This document shows positions 35,346 to 46,791 of a stretch of DNA of 64,000 nucleotides, one piece after another. The translations under genes and the position numbers were made by a program. The notes under the pieces are model-generated. The model searched no databases. It was not told the DNA's origin and saw only the letters and a list, made by a program, of their open reading frames with translations. The stretch covers positions 106,356 through 170,355 of the forward strand of contig UESW01001791.1 in NCBI GenBank assembly GCA_900491605.1, read 5' to 3'. The stretch's first letter is position 1; the number at the start of each line of letters is the position of its first letter. The stretch comes from Calamus simplicifolius (taxonomy: Eukaryota; Streptophyta; Magnoliopsida; Arecales; Arecaceae).

Positions 35346-37096
35346 CTTAGATAAAATAAACATTGACTACAAATTTATTATTTTAAAAAAGATACTAAGT
35401 CTCAACAACTAATTCATAAAAATTATTTTATTCTTTCCGCATATCTAGGCACTCTCCTATTAATATCTTGATGCAGCTACTAAGCAGTATCTAAAAAGAA
35501 AAGATAAAATATAATAAGTTTCGAAGCTTAATATGTAATGATTAGCCTTCTAAAATATAATATCATAACAGTAAACATATATGATTTATTAGTTGAAATA
35601 TATAATCTATAATTATCACATTTTTAGTTTTCATTATATCATGTCATCTACTCTTAATTCTCATTGTATCATCTCCTCTAATCCTACTATACTGAAATCA
35701 TATTGCCAGTGTTTTAGCCCCACAGGTAGAATAGCAACCAAGATATAGCCCCTAAGTTATAGATATCACCAGTGTATAATTCCCACATAAAGGATACCAA
35801 CTAAGTATAACCTCCAAGGTCATGAGTTTTTTTAGTGTATAGCCCCACTGATAGGGGTATCAATCATGTATATCCCTAAAGATTATAGATTTTTCTAATG
35901 TATAGCTTCACTAGTAGGATATCTTAGTCATCTGGCATGATGAGGTTTAAAATTTTTAATTCTATTTCATCATCTCTCATTAAATCTTATTCATGATTAA
36001 TTCAATATCTTTATCAATTCATCATGAGTAATAAATAATTAATATCAAATATAATCATGGCAATTATGATTAATATGCAAGAATGTTACATTCATAAACC
36101 AAGCATCTTAGGGTGATAGTCATTTATTTATTCAAAAAAAGATAAAATCTAAAAGTGGTCAATCACTACTTATCTTTCAAGATAAAATTAATAGAAACTG
36201 ATACTTAATTTCTAATGCTCAAGGACTCCATTAATCTTCTTGGTCCTTTAACCTTTATATTTTTTATCCTTTTGAACTATTAATTTGATATTAAATGACT
36301 TTCATTGATTCGTATTTATAAAAAAAAAATTCTAAAGCAAATATGTTTCTTACTCTTTATAAAATACTAATCTTGTAAAACAAATAAACTTTCAAGTTTT
36401 AATAGGGTATTGATTCATTTAATAAAACTAAATAGGTAAATAATCATTAAATATTTAAAAATAGATTCTTGATTTCTAAAGCAAATAATTTATTACTCTT
36501 TGTAAGATACTAATCTTTCAAATAGGACTTCTATTTTTAAGTAGAATTCTATTTTTTTAAAAAAAGAAAACTAAAGAGACAATATCCATTAGATAATTAA
36601 AAACAGATTCTTAACTCTAAAACAACTAGGTTCCCACTTTGTTTAAGATTCTCATTACTTTAAGAAACTAATCCAACATAAACCAGACACTAGCGACCGC
36701 CTAGCAGCTCGAGATCGGAGGTCGGTCACCAAAGGATGCCCCAATCCGTCGAGATGGCTGGGCGTCGGTTCCAGCGTTCTCCCAGAATCCTGTGATGCAA
36801 GCAGAGTTGGTGAAGCTGAGGATCTGGGTGACGAAGAGTCAGGTTTCATGCATGGTTTCGAGGAATCCTCGCTTGGCTTCATCATCGTCTTCCTTTCTTT
36901 CGAATCGTTTACCAGATCGGATAACTGCTTTCCACCTTTGTTGATATTTTCTCTTTTGTAACGTTGGTCCTGCCATCTTCCAAATTCATCTGGGTTACAA
37001 CGTCCGCTCGGCTATCATCACTCTGGTCAGCACCCGGTTTATTCTGAGTCAACTCATCACTTAGACCTTAGTAGATGAAACAACTTGCTAAGGATT
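35346..37096. other. AT-rich DNA up to the gypsy insertion site
   Basis: Near 35700-35930 four diverged copies of a roughly 60-base unit (AGTGTATAGCCCCACTGATAG type) occur. At 36655-36885 a 76-codon minus frame rich in Ser and Pro shows no domain; it lies in a more GC-rich patch (36660-37096) that may be a piece of a host gene cut by the gypsy insertion at 37101/49480. Confidence 0.45.
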
Positions 37097-37101
37097 GTCA
37101 G

Positions 37102-38331
37102 TGTTGATGCTTGATCACCAGAAAGATAGAAAGATTTCTCTTGTGCAAGATCCCCGGCTCAAAGAAGAAAAGATCCCCCTCCTCCTGAATTCCAGCCCCT
37201 TTTATACTTCTTGAATTTCTGAAGAAAGATCCTCCCTGGCTTTCGTCATCATGCCATCAGCGTCAAGTTATATTTCCTTTTCTTTTTCTTTTTCTTATCG
37301 AATCTTATCGAATGAGATTAATATGTAAGATTAGTATATAAGATTAGTGGTCAGCCACAGCAAGGGCTTGCCACGTGTTAGTTTACTGTTAATCAACGCT
37401 AGAGGCATTAAGGAGCTTGTTCTGGAAGTCAGGATCGCCATGATGAGTTTCAATCTTCCCCAGGGAATGTCAAAGTTAGTGGAAAGTTTCGACTCTAAAT
37501 GGGTGCTCAGTATCTCCTTTATTTGAGCTTTTCGATGAATGGTGACGTTGACATTTGTCTTATTCAAGCCATTTAAAGCGCTATGATGTTCGATAATTCT
37601 TAAGCTCTGTTCCAGACACGACAGCTTGTAGCCCAAAGTAGGGAGACGTCCAAGACCGGGAGGCCGTCCAGACCCTGGAGGCCATCAGGACCTAGGGGCC
37701 GCCCAGGATCTGGAGGCTGCCCAGGACATGGGGGCTACCCAAGACTGAAAGGCCGCCCAGACCCTGGAGGCTTTCTAGGACCTGGGGGCCGCCCAGGACC
37801 TGGCGGCCGCCTTGAGGCCGGGGACCGCCCAGACCTCGGGGGCCGTCTAGGACTTAGGGGCCGCTTAGACCCTGGAGGCCGCCCAGGACCTAGGGACCGC
37901 TCAGGACCGGAGGCCGTCCAGACCCTGGAGGCTGTCTAGGACCCGGGGGCCGCCCAGGACCTGGCGGCCTCCTAGAGGCCGGGGACCGCCCAGACCTCGG
38001 GGGCCATCCAGGACTTAGGGGCCGCCTAGACCTTGGAGGCCGTCCAGGACCTAGGGGCCGCCCAGGGCCGGGAGGCCGTCCAGACCCTGGAGGTTGTCCA
38101 GGACCTGGGGGCCGCCCAGGATCCGGGGGCCGTACAGGACTTAGGGGCCGCCTAGACCTTGGAGGTCGCCCAGGACCTAGGGGCCGCCCAGGACCGGGAG
38201 GCCGTCCAAACCCTGGAGGCTATCCAGGACCTGGGGGGCCGCCCTTGCCCAGGGTCCTGTGTCGAGGGTTCCATTGTATTCCTCGCGAACCGACTGTATC
38301 TCGACCCATATTTTATTTCTCGACTATATCA
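37102..38331 (-). repeat. Gypsy 3' LTR with GC-rich minisatellite
   Basis: 1230 bases, reading TGATATAGTCG...GCATCAACA on the minus strand. A TATAAAAG box on the minus strand lies at 37199-37206. About 37640-38260 is a GC-rich array of units near GGGGCCGCCCAGGACCTA (about 20-22 bases, with a higher-order period of about 150), all in the U3 part. Confidence 0.95.
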
Positions 38332-38334
38332 TAT

Positions 38335-38355
38335 GCCCCCTCGCCCCTGCCCCTT
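38335..38355 (-). other. Gypsy polypurine tract
   Basis: On the minus strand a G/A-rich run (GGGGCAGGGGCGAGGGGGCA) ends three bases before the 3' LTR start TGATATAG. Position and composition fit a plus-strand primer. Confidence 0.75.
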
Positions 38356-38551
38356 GTGCTCAGCTGCATCGCACGTGCAGAAGGGGGAGGGGCGAAAAAC
38401 CAAATTTGAATTTGTAAACACCACAGATTGACGTTTCGAAAAAGATAAAACGAAGGCGTATTCCCAAGAGGATAGCGCCTTTTCATCTGTCCGGCTCCAC
38501 TCAAGGGTCGCCACGTGGTTTTGTGGCGCTCGAGGGGTTATGTTCAGAAAA

Positions 38552-38558
38552 TATAAAA
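38552..38558 (+). promoter_or_regulatory. TATA box of the antisense ORF
   Basis: TATAAAA sits 109-115 bases before the ATG at 38667 on the plus strand, followed by a pyrimidine-rich leader (CTTCCTATCTCTCGCCTC). It would drive transcription opposite to gag-pol, from within the element and outside the LTR. Confidence 0.6.
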
Positions 38559-38666
38559 AAGGGGTCTATCCTTCCTATCTCTCGCCTCTTATTCTTGTCA
38601 CGTCTCCTGTATCCTCATTCTTTCAAGCCTAGGTTAGTCGACCTTTCTTTCTCCTTTTTCTTCTTC

Positions 38667-40204
38667 ATGGATCCTCATCGAGACAGAAAAGGGAAGAGCC
38701 CTCTGGCCGAGCCCTCCCTCGAGGAGGTTATCCAGGCACGCTGCCAAGCCCTCAGGGGCGTGACCATACGGGGGGGATCAACTAGCCCCGCGGCTAGCAT
38801 CTAGGGCATTACCCCCCCCTAGGGTTTCCTCTTCGTCCACCAGCCAGAGGTAGGTCCTTCGGTAGCTATCCCTAAGTCTGCTGGTCCAACGGAGATTGCT
38901 TCAATCACGTCCCCTCAGGATCTTAGGAACCTTAGGGCCCGATTTGAGATCCCTGACCATATTCGCCTTTCCGTTCCCCTCCCCAAGGATAGGGTCACTC
39001 TTGTGCAACCGGGGAAGGTCGTGCTGTATGAGGAGTTTTTCAAATGCGGCCTTCAATTGCCTTTGCATCCCTTCTTCATGAATTTGTTAAATAGATACCG
39101 CCTCATCCCAGCACAGCTTACCCCTAACTCCATCCGCATCGTCTTTTCATTCTTAGTGCTTTGCCGCTTCCATGGGGCTCCCGCCCGGCTCTCCCTATTT
39201 AGGGCTTTATATAGGATTCGGAACCCCATAAGGGACGGGTGGTGGAGTTTTGCGTCTAGGCCCAGGAGAGTCCTAGGGCTCAACCTTCCTTCCAAAATTA
39301 AGGGGTGGAAGTCGTGGTTCTTTTACACTCACCTAGAGGGGGTAGATGTAAACTGGGACGTTCCTGATACTAGCTCTAATCAGAACTCGACTATCGAGGA
39401 GAGAGATCAGGAGTTGTTTAATATTTTGGTGTCCACCGTTGTGCCCCCTAGTAAGGAACTATTATCAGAAGATAACCTTCGGGAGATTGCGTCTATGCCG
39501 GTGTCATTGCCTATAGCGCCCGGTGAGCTTCGAAGAGTTTTGTTTTTGTCATCACTATCTTCTCTCTTTTTTTTTGGGGTACTTTATATTTGAGTACGTG
39601 TATAGGAATGGATTTTAGCACGCACTTTTTACTTATGTGTGACATCTCTAGAGCACTTTTTGATTAACTGTGGACTCTCGATTTTGCAGCAATAAAGTTC
39701 TCTCAGGACGCAATAATATCAGGCCTTCGGAAAAGGAAAGGAAATGCCCGCGACGTGACTAGGCCGAGCCGAAGAGGCTTTGTCAAGGGGAGCCGGGACA
39801 CTCGACCCAGCCTCCAGCAACTCTCCCCGAGGCTATATTAGTGGAGGAGGATGAGGGAGAGGAGAATCTCCCCGCCGAGATACCTATTAAGGGTCTCCCT
39901 GTGGAGGGGCCATCGGGGCTGCCTCTCCCTCCGCCAGAAATACCGGGGAGCCCTCCGGGAGCAAAGGGTCGGCCGAGACCTGTCCGCCAGACCTGCAACC
40001 GCCAGAAGGAGCAGATGTCTCCGCTCTCCCGGACATCTCGAAGGATCCGATCCAACCCTCAGAGATGCCCGGCCAGGGCTTGGCGTATAAGAGCCGTTTA
40101 TTAGAAATAGTTCTTAAACTCTCGGTTCTGCCCGGTTTCAAGCCAAAATGAGGGGCCTACCCTTGGAGGAGGCTTTCGATACGATGTTTACCGCCGCGCT
40201 CCAG
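38667..40204 (+). pseudogene. Tat-type antisense ORF with Transposase_28-like domain
   Basis: The start MDPHRDRKGKSP at 38667 stays in one frame with the domain at 38900-39522, but TAG at 38802 and 38820 interrupt it. The domain reads RFEIPDHIRLSVPLP, YEEFFKCGLQLPLHPFF, FLVLCRFHG, DGWWSFASRP and IKGWKSWFFY. This is the pattern of the 'putative gypsy-type transposon' domain (Transposase_28, PF04195) found in Tat antisense ORFs. A GT donor at 39523 and an AG acceptor at 39688-39689 likely remove an intron. Exon 2 then codes KFSQDAIISGLRKRKG and an acidic, Pro-rich stretch (ILVEEDEGEENLPAE) after a one-base shift. It reaches MRGLPLEEAFDTMFTAALQ at a second donor, 40205. Function of this protein is unknown. 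Strand, location and domain are firm; exon limits are inferred. Confidence 0.8.
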
Positions 40205-40456
40205 GTAAAATCACGGTTTCGCTCCTTTCTCTCCTTCTCCGATTTTTTTCTTTCTTCTTCTTCTTCTCTTCTCTTTTTTTTTTTGAAGTTTTGTAACAGT
40301 TTGACTTTTGAATGAATGAACGTCGATTCTTCGTTCCTGTTTGTTTGCTACTGCAGTCAATTGGCTTATGATATTTAACCATCATGCATACAAGAAGTAA
40401 AAGGAATCATCTCCCCCTCCGGTCCCTCGAGGTTTAATTCATAGATTAGCGTTATG
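40205..40456 (+). other. Presumed intron of the antisense ORF
   Basis: It begins CAG|GTAAAATC after the last readable exon. A polypyrimidine run (40225-40283) and a CTGCAG acceptor at 40351-40356 follow. Beyond the acceptor the frame closes quickly, so the remaining exons are lost or replaced by the tandem array. Confidence 0.45.
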
Positions 40457-42766
40457 CACGTCCCTAGGATCGTGGAGCCGCCGAGTCCTTTTCCAAGAGC
40501 CACCACGGGGGTAGTCGGATACCAGCCTGAGAGTTCGACTCGAGGCCGCCTAGGCCTTGGACTTGAACCTCCTCAGGAGCTTGTAACACCGGCCTGGGGG
40601 TGCCCTTAGGATCGTGGGGCCGTCGAGTTTCTTTTGAGGAATTGTCTCGAGGGTAGTTAGATACTAGCCCGAGAGATCAACTCGAGGCTGCCTAGGCCTT
40701 GGACTTGAACCTCCTCAGGGGCTTGTAGCACCGGCCTGGGGGTGTCCTTAGGACCGTGGGGCCGTCGATTCCTTTTGAGGAATTGTCTTGGAGGTAATTA
40801 GATACTAGCCCGAGAGATCGACTCGAGGCCGCCTAGGCCTTGGACTTGAACCTCCTCAGGGGCTTGTAGCATCGGCCTGGGGGTGCCCTTAGGACCGTGG
40901 GGCCATCGAGTTCCTTTTGAGGAATTGTCTCGGGGGTAATTAGATATTAGCCGAGAGATCGACTCGATGCCGCCTAGGCCTTGGACTTGAACCTCCTCAG
41001 GGGCTTCTAGCACCGGCCTGGGGGTGTCCTTAGGACCGTGGGGCCGTCGAGTTCCTTTTGAGGAATTGTCTCGGGGGTAATTAGATACTAGCCCGAGAGA
41101 TCGACTCGAGGCCGCTTAGGCCTTGGACTTGAACCTCCTCAGGGGCTTGTAGCACCGGCCTGGGGGTATCCTTAGGACCGTGGGACCGTCGAGTTCCTTT
41201 TGAGGAATTGTCTCGGGGGTAATTAGATACTAGCCCGAGAGATTGACTCGAGGCCGCCTAGGCCTTGGACTTGAACCTCCTCAGGGGCTTGTAGCACCGG
41301 CCTGGGGGTGTCCTTAGACCGTGGGGCCGTCGAGTTCCTTTTGAGGAATTGTCTCGGGGTAATTAGATACTAGCCCGAGAGATCGACTCGAGGCCGCCTA
41401 GGCCTTGGACTTGAACCTCCTCAGGGGCTGTAGCACCGGCCTGGGGGTGTCCTTAGGACCGTGGGGCCGTCGAGTTCCTTTTGAGGAATTGTCTCGGGGG
41501 TAATTAGATACTAGCCTGAGAGATCGACTCGAGGCCGCCTAGGCCTTGGACTTGAACCTCCTCAGGGGCTTGTAGCACCGGCCTGGGGGTGTCCTTAGGA
41601 CCGTGGGGCCGTCGAGTTCCTTTTGAGGAATTATCTCGGGGGTAATTAGATATTAGCCTGAGAGATCGACTCGAGGCCGCCTAGGCCTTGGATTTGAACC
41701 TCCTCAGGGGCTTGTAGCACCGGCTTGGGGGTGTCCTTAGGACCGTGGGGCCGTCGAGTTCCTTTTGAGGAATTGTCTCGAGGGTAATTAGATACTAGCC
41801 CGAGAGATCGACTCGAGGCTGCCTAGTCCTTGGACTTGAACCTCCTCAGGGGCTTGTAGCACCGGCCTGGGGTGTCCTTAGGACCGTTGGGCCATCGAGT
41901 TCCTTTTGAGGAATTGTCTCGGGGTAATTAATACTAGCTCGAGAGATCGACTCGAGGCCGCCTAGGCCTTGGACTTGAACCTCCTCAGGGGCTTGTAGCA
42001 CCGGCCTGGGGGTGTCCTTAGGACCGTGGGGCCGTCGAGTTCCTTTTGAGGAATTGTCTCGGGGGTAATTAGATACTAGCCCGAGAGATCGACTCGAGGC
42101 CGCCTAGGCCTTGGACTTGAACCTCCTCAGGGGCTTCTAGCACCGGCCTGGGGGTGTCCTTAGAACCATGGGGCCGTCGAGTTCCTTTTGAGGAATTGTC
42201 TCGGGGGTAATTAGATACTAGCCCGAGAGATCGACTCGAGGCCGCCTAGGCCTTGGACTTGAACCTCCTCAGGGGCTTGTAGCACCGGCCTGGGGGTGTC
42301 CTTAGGACCGTGGGCCGTCGAGTTCCTTTTGAGGAATTGTCTCGGGGGTAATTAGATACTAGCCAGAGAGATCGACTCGAGGCCGCCTAGGCCTTGGACT
42401 TGAACCTCCTCAGGGGCTTGTAGCACCGGCCTGGGGGTGTCCTTAGGACCGTGGGGCCGTTGAGTTCCTTTTGAGGAATTGTCTCGGGGGTAATTAGATA
42501 TTAGCCTGAGAGATCGACTCGAGGCCGCCTAGGCCTTGGACTTGAACCACCTCAGGGGCTTGTAGCATCGACCTGGGGGTGTCCTTAGGACCGTGGGGCC
42601 ATCGAGTTCCTTTTGAGGAATTGTCTCGAGGGTAATTAGATACTAGCTCGAGAGATCGACTCGAGGCCGCCTAGGCCTTGGACTTGAACCTCCTCAGGGG
42701 CTTGTAGCACCGGCCTAGGGGTGTCCTTAGGACCGTGGGGCCGTCGAGTTCCTTTTGAGGAATTAT
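40457..42766. repeat. 142 bp tandem repeat array (about 16 copies) inside the gypsy element
   Basis: Successive GAACCTCCTCAG words start at 40565, 40707, 40848, 40989, 41131 and 41273, giving a period of 141-142. The array continues to about 42766. Most copies differ by single bases or 1 bp indels; the first two copies are most diverged. Each unit contains a stem CTCGGGGG...CCCGAG around TAATTAGATACTAG and the block CGACTCGAGGCCGCCTAGGCC. Open minus-strand frames in some copies (40798-41013, 42636-42818) result from a 141-base period and are not genes. Confidence 0.97.
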
Positions 42767-42826
42767 CTACAAGAAACCTTCGGAAGTGTACATTTATTGA
42801 TTCCTTAGATAAATACACCTATTACA

Positions 42827-43740
42827 TCATTGATGGTATTGCTGTAGGTTGCTCGCGTTCCACGTTCGAGGGAGTAGTTGTCCACTTAAATCTTCGAGTC
42901 GATATGCTCCGCGATGAAGGACTTCAGCGACTCGGTAGGGCCCTTCCAATTCGGGGACAACTTGCCCCCTTCCACCGTTTAGATATTTTATCTCTCATAA
43001 GGACCAAATCTCCCTGGCGGAAACTTCTCGGGTGGACGCGAGCGTTATAATATCTCGCTACCCGCTGTTGGTAGGCCGCCATCCTGACTTGGGCTCGGTC
43101 CCTTACTTCATCAATAAGATCAAGACTGGCTCTTAAATTGGAGAGATTGTCAGCTTCATCATATGACTCCACTCGAATACTGGGCAGGCCAATCTCAACA
43201 GGGATAACAGCTTCAGAGCCGAAAACCAGGTTGAAAGGCGTTTCTCCTGTTGGCGTCTTGGGAGTCATGTGATAAGCCCAGAGCACGCTCGGGAGTTCTT
43301 CCACCCATCTTCCCTTAGATGTGTCCAGTCTGGTTCTCAGCCCTTGTAGTATCATACGATTCGTGACCTCGGCTTCTCCATTGGACTGCGGATAGCCGAC
43401 AGAGGTGAATCGATGAGTAATGCTGAAGTCAGTACAGAAGGCTTTAAAGGCAGTATTATCGAACTGTCGACCGTTGTCAGTGACAAGAGTATGAGGTATG
43501 CCGAATCGACAGACGATAGATTTCCAGAGAAAAGCTTTGACCTTGGCCTCAGTGATCCGGGCGAGCGCCTCGACCTCGACCCACTTAGTGAAATAATCAA
43601 TAGCTACAAGCAGGAATTTCCGCTGTCCCGACGCTGGTGGGAAAGGGCCGAGGATGTCCATACCCCATTGGGCAAAGGGCCATGGGGCGAAGAGAGGACT
43701 CAACAAGGAAGCCGGTTGCCGTTGAATACAAGCGTACCGC
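42827..43740 (-). pseudogene. Gypsy integrase core and C-terminus
   Basis: WGMDILGPFPPASGQRKF gives the first Asp, LVTDNGRQFDNTAFKAFC the second, and HRFTSVGYPQSNGEAEVTNR the Glu. ARVHPRSFRQGDLVLMRD marks the C-terminal domain. Near 42965 one base is missing or extra; the shifted frame then reads LSPNWEGPYRV and LPRTWNASNLQQYH to a stop at 42827. TAG at about 43740 separates it from the zinc-finger part. All three catalytic residues are kept. Confidence 0.95.
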
Positions 43741-44748
43741 TAACATTGGTCACATCTCTTCACTAGCTCGGTAGCGTCCTCCTGCATGGTTAGCCAATAA
43801 TATCCTTGTCGGAGAGCTTTACGTGCCAGGGATCTGCTCCCCGCATGATTTCCGCATACGCCTTCATGAATCTCTCTGAGAATATAATCTGCGTCTGCCG
43901 GACCGACGCATTTGAGAAAAGGCTGGGAAAAAGATCTCTTGTAGATTTGGCCGTCCAGCAATATGAATTTGGAAGCTCTCCATTTAAGCAGCTTGGCTTC
44001 TCCATGATCAGCCAGGAGGATGTCGTCTTTCAAGTATTGGATATAGGCGTCCATCCACGTTTCCTCCTGTGCAACTGGCAGAGCTTCTTCCATGGCTTCA
44101 ATATTAGGCACCTCCAGGTACTCAACATAAGTTTTGCCCATGGCGTTATCTGCTGATGTAGCGAGCCAAGCCAACATATCGGCTCTAGCATTCTCTCCTC
44201 TAGGGATGTAGCTGATAGTGAAGCGATCCAGTAAGGGGATTAATAGATTCACCTTGCTTAGATACCGAGACATAATGGGATATCGGGCCTCATACTCCCC
44301 GGCCACTTGGGCAGAAATGAGTTGTGAATCAGTAAAAGCTCGGAGACGCTTGATCCCCAGCCCATGCGCCAGTTTAATCCTGGCCAACAAGGCTTCATAC
44401 TCAGCTTGATTGTTAGTGGCTTCAAATAGGAAACGGAGAGCATACTCCAATACCATGCCCTCCGGGCTGGCAAGGATAAGGCCGGCTCTACTTCCCTGGG
44501 AGTTAGAGGCCCCATCGACATGGAGGATCCGCGCCTCATCATTTTCCTTGCCGACATCTGAAGGAATTTGAGGGAAACCTTCTCGATGTTTCTCAGACCA
44601 AGTACACTCCACCAAGAAATCGGCTAAGACTTGGGATTTCAGTGCGGCCCGGGGTTGGAAGGATAAATCGAACTCCCCTAACTTGATGGCCCACTTAGCC
44701 AATCAGCCAGATGTGTCAGGATGGGACAAAATAGCTCTGAGGGGCTGA
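43741..44748 (-). pseudogene. Second (archaeal-type) RNase H and integrase zinc finger
   Basis: After WAIKLGEFDLSFQPR and VLADFLVE comes RILHVDGASNSQGSRAG (first Asp), FEATNNQAEYEALLA (Glu), LRAFTDSQLI (Asp) and NARADMLAWLAT (last Asp). This is the additional RNase H of Tat elements, placed between the ordinary RNase H and integrase. The end IHEGVCGNHAGSRSLARKA...CDQC is the integrase His-Cys zinc finger. A TGA at 44703 breaks the frame upstream. Confidence 0.93.
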
Positions 44749-46039
44749 TCAGTGAGTACAACTATAGGATGAGCCTGAAAATATGGCCTGAGCCACCGGG
44801 CGGAGATAAACAAAGCAAAAATAACCTTCTCCGTTTTGGAGTACTTTCTTCCGCGCCGTGGAGTACTTTGCTAGTATAATATACAGGTCTCTGAATGGAT
44901 TGGTCGTCGATGCGCACCAGAACGGAGCTGACGACCTCTGAGGAAGTCGCAAGATAAAGAAAGAGCTTCTCTCCTTCCTCAGGTTTAGACAACAGGGGCG
45001 GCGTAGATAAGAATTCCTTAAGCTCACTAAAAGCTCGCTGACAATCTTCCGTCCATTCAAAACCGTCTACCCTGCGTAAAATTTTGAAGAAAGGCAAACA
45101 CTTCTCCGCCGATCTTGACAAGAATCGGCTCAGCGCTGCCACCCTTCCAGTGAGCTGTTGCACCTCCTTCTTACAGGTTGGTGGCCTCATATCAAGAATG
45201 GCATGAATCTTCTCCGGGTTTGCCTCAGTTCCCCGCCGGGTCACCAGAAAACCCAAGAATTTTTCTGTGGTAACTTCAAACGCGCACTTGCGCGGGTTAA
45301 GCTTGATTCTATGGAGCCAAAGGTTATGGAAAGTTTCCTCCAGATCAGTGATATGATTGGCAGCACAAGTGCTCTTCGTCAGCATATCGTCCATATACAC
45401 CTCCATATTACGGCCGAGTTGACCTTTGAAAACTTTATTCATCAGCCTTTGGTAGGTGGCTCCGGCATTTTTAATCCAAAGGGCATTACTTTGTAACAAT
45501 AAATGCCCTTTCAGTAACAAAAGAGGTATGTTCTTCGTCTGAGGGGTTCATATTTATCTGATTATACCCCGAAAAGGCATCCATGAAACTAAGAAGTTCG
45601 TAGCCGGAAGTAGAATCCACCAACTGGTCGATCCGCGGCAATGGAAAACTGTCTTTAGGACAAGCTTTGTTAAGATCAGTATAGTCAATGCAGATCCTCC
45701 ATCCCCCACTGGTCTTCCGGACCATGACCACATTAGCTAGCCAGTCAGGGTATTGTGCCTCTCGAATATGGCCGGCCATAAGCAACTTGTCTACTTCTTC
45801 ATCTATAGTTCTTTGCCGCTCAGGAGCAAAGCTCCTTTTTTCTTACGGACCGGCCGACATTCTGGGTTGATGTTAGGCCGATGAGTGATTACCTCCGGGG
45901 GAATCTCGATCATGTCTATCACTTTCCAAGCAAAGATATCCGCATTCGTCTGCAAGAAGGTTAGGAGCTGGCTCCGAGCTTCAGGAGAGAAGAGTTCGCC
46001 GATTTGCACAATCTTGTCTGGGTCGCCCCTAAAGGCCAA
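44749..46039 (-). pseudogene. Gypsy reverse transcriptase and first RNase H
   Basis: DIFAWKVIDMIEIPPEVITH and VRKTSGGWRICIDYTDLNKA begin the reverse transcriptase. LLSFMDAFSGYNQI holds the first catalytic Asp, and VYMDDMLTKS (YMDD) the second pair. FLGFLVTRRGTEANPEKI marks the thumb, and FEWTEDCQRAFSELKEFL and LATSSEVVSSVLVR the first RNase H. At least two frameshifts occur, near 45505 and 45795; the catalytic Asp of RNase H in the LATS block is altered, as usual for Tat elements with a second RNase H. Confidence 0.94.
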
Positions 46040-46728
46040 GACACTAAACGTTCCGCCGGTTCCCCCCTCTGCTCGGTCTCCCTAGGGTCGAACGACTTGG
46101 CAGCTGGGGGAACCGTGACCGTCTGAGGACTGGGAGCCAGATGATAACAGGGTCTGACTGAGTCTACCTCCCCATGCATCTCGCCAATTCCTTGGTTGGT
46201 AGGGAATTGCACCAGTAGACGCTTAGTAGATATAACCGCGTCTAACATATTTAATCCAGGACGGCCAAGAATGGCATTATATGCCAGGGGCACCCGGGCT
46301 ACCAAGAAGTCCAACATCACCGTGCTCTGACGTGGCGGCGATCCTGCCGTAGCGGGTAGGGTGATTTCGCCCTCCACCCGTATAGAATCTCCTGTAAAGC
46401 CAACCAGAGGAACAGCCATAGGTCGAAGAGAGTTGATAGATAAACCCATTCGAAGAAATGTATCATAAGTAAGCACGTTGGCGGAGCTCCCATTATCTAT
46501 TAAAATCCTTCTTACAGGATGCTTAGCGACCGTCATAGAGACGACGACGCTATCATCTTTTACAACACTTTCAGCAGTCATATCTCCCCTAGAAGGGGTT
46601 ACATTTTCCAACTCTCCCTCTCCTCTTGGCCTCTTATGAAGCGACGTTCCTCCACGGGCAATCATTCCCACCATTCGCTCCGTAGGGGCATTGTCAATGT
46701 TGGCCTGAGGTGGAGGAGGGCCCATCAA
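45961..46728 (-). pseudogene. Gypsy protease region
   Basis: VRRILIDNGSSANVLTYDTF is the aspartic protease active site, here DNGSS where DTGSS or DSGSS is more usual. LVGFTGDSIRVEGEITLP and YNAILGRPGLNMLDAVIST are the flap and the ILGRP-type motif. It continues into reverse transcriptase in a shifted frame. Confidence 0.9.
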
Positions 46729-46791
46729 AGCTGGTACAGGAGGAATCTCCTTCTGAATATATTGCCCTAGATATCCCCTTTGTATAAGCTC

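Noticed and set aside
36655..36885. Ser/Pro-rich 76-codon minus frame
   Set aside because: No domain and no splice partner after mentally joining the gypsy target site; kept only as a possible host gene piece.
40457..42766. CRISPR-like or protein-coding reading of the 142 bp array
   Set aside because: Units are contiguous without unique spacers, lie inside a plant retrotransposon, and the open frames appear only where the period is 141.
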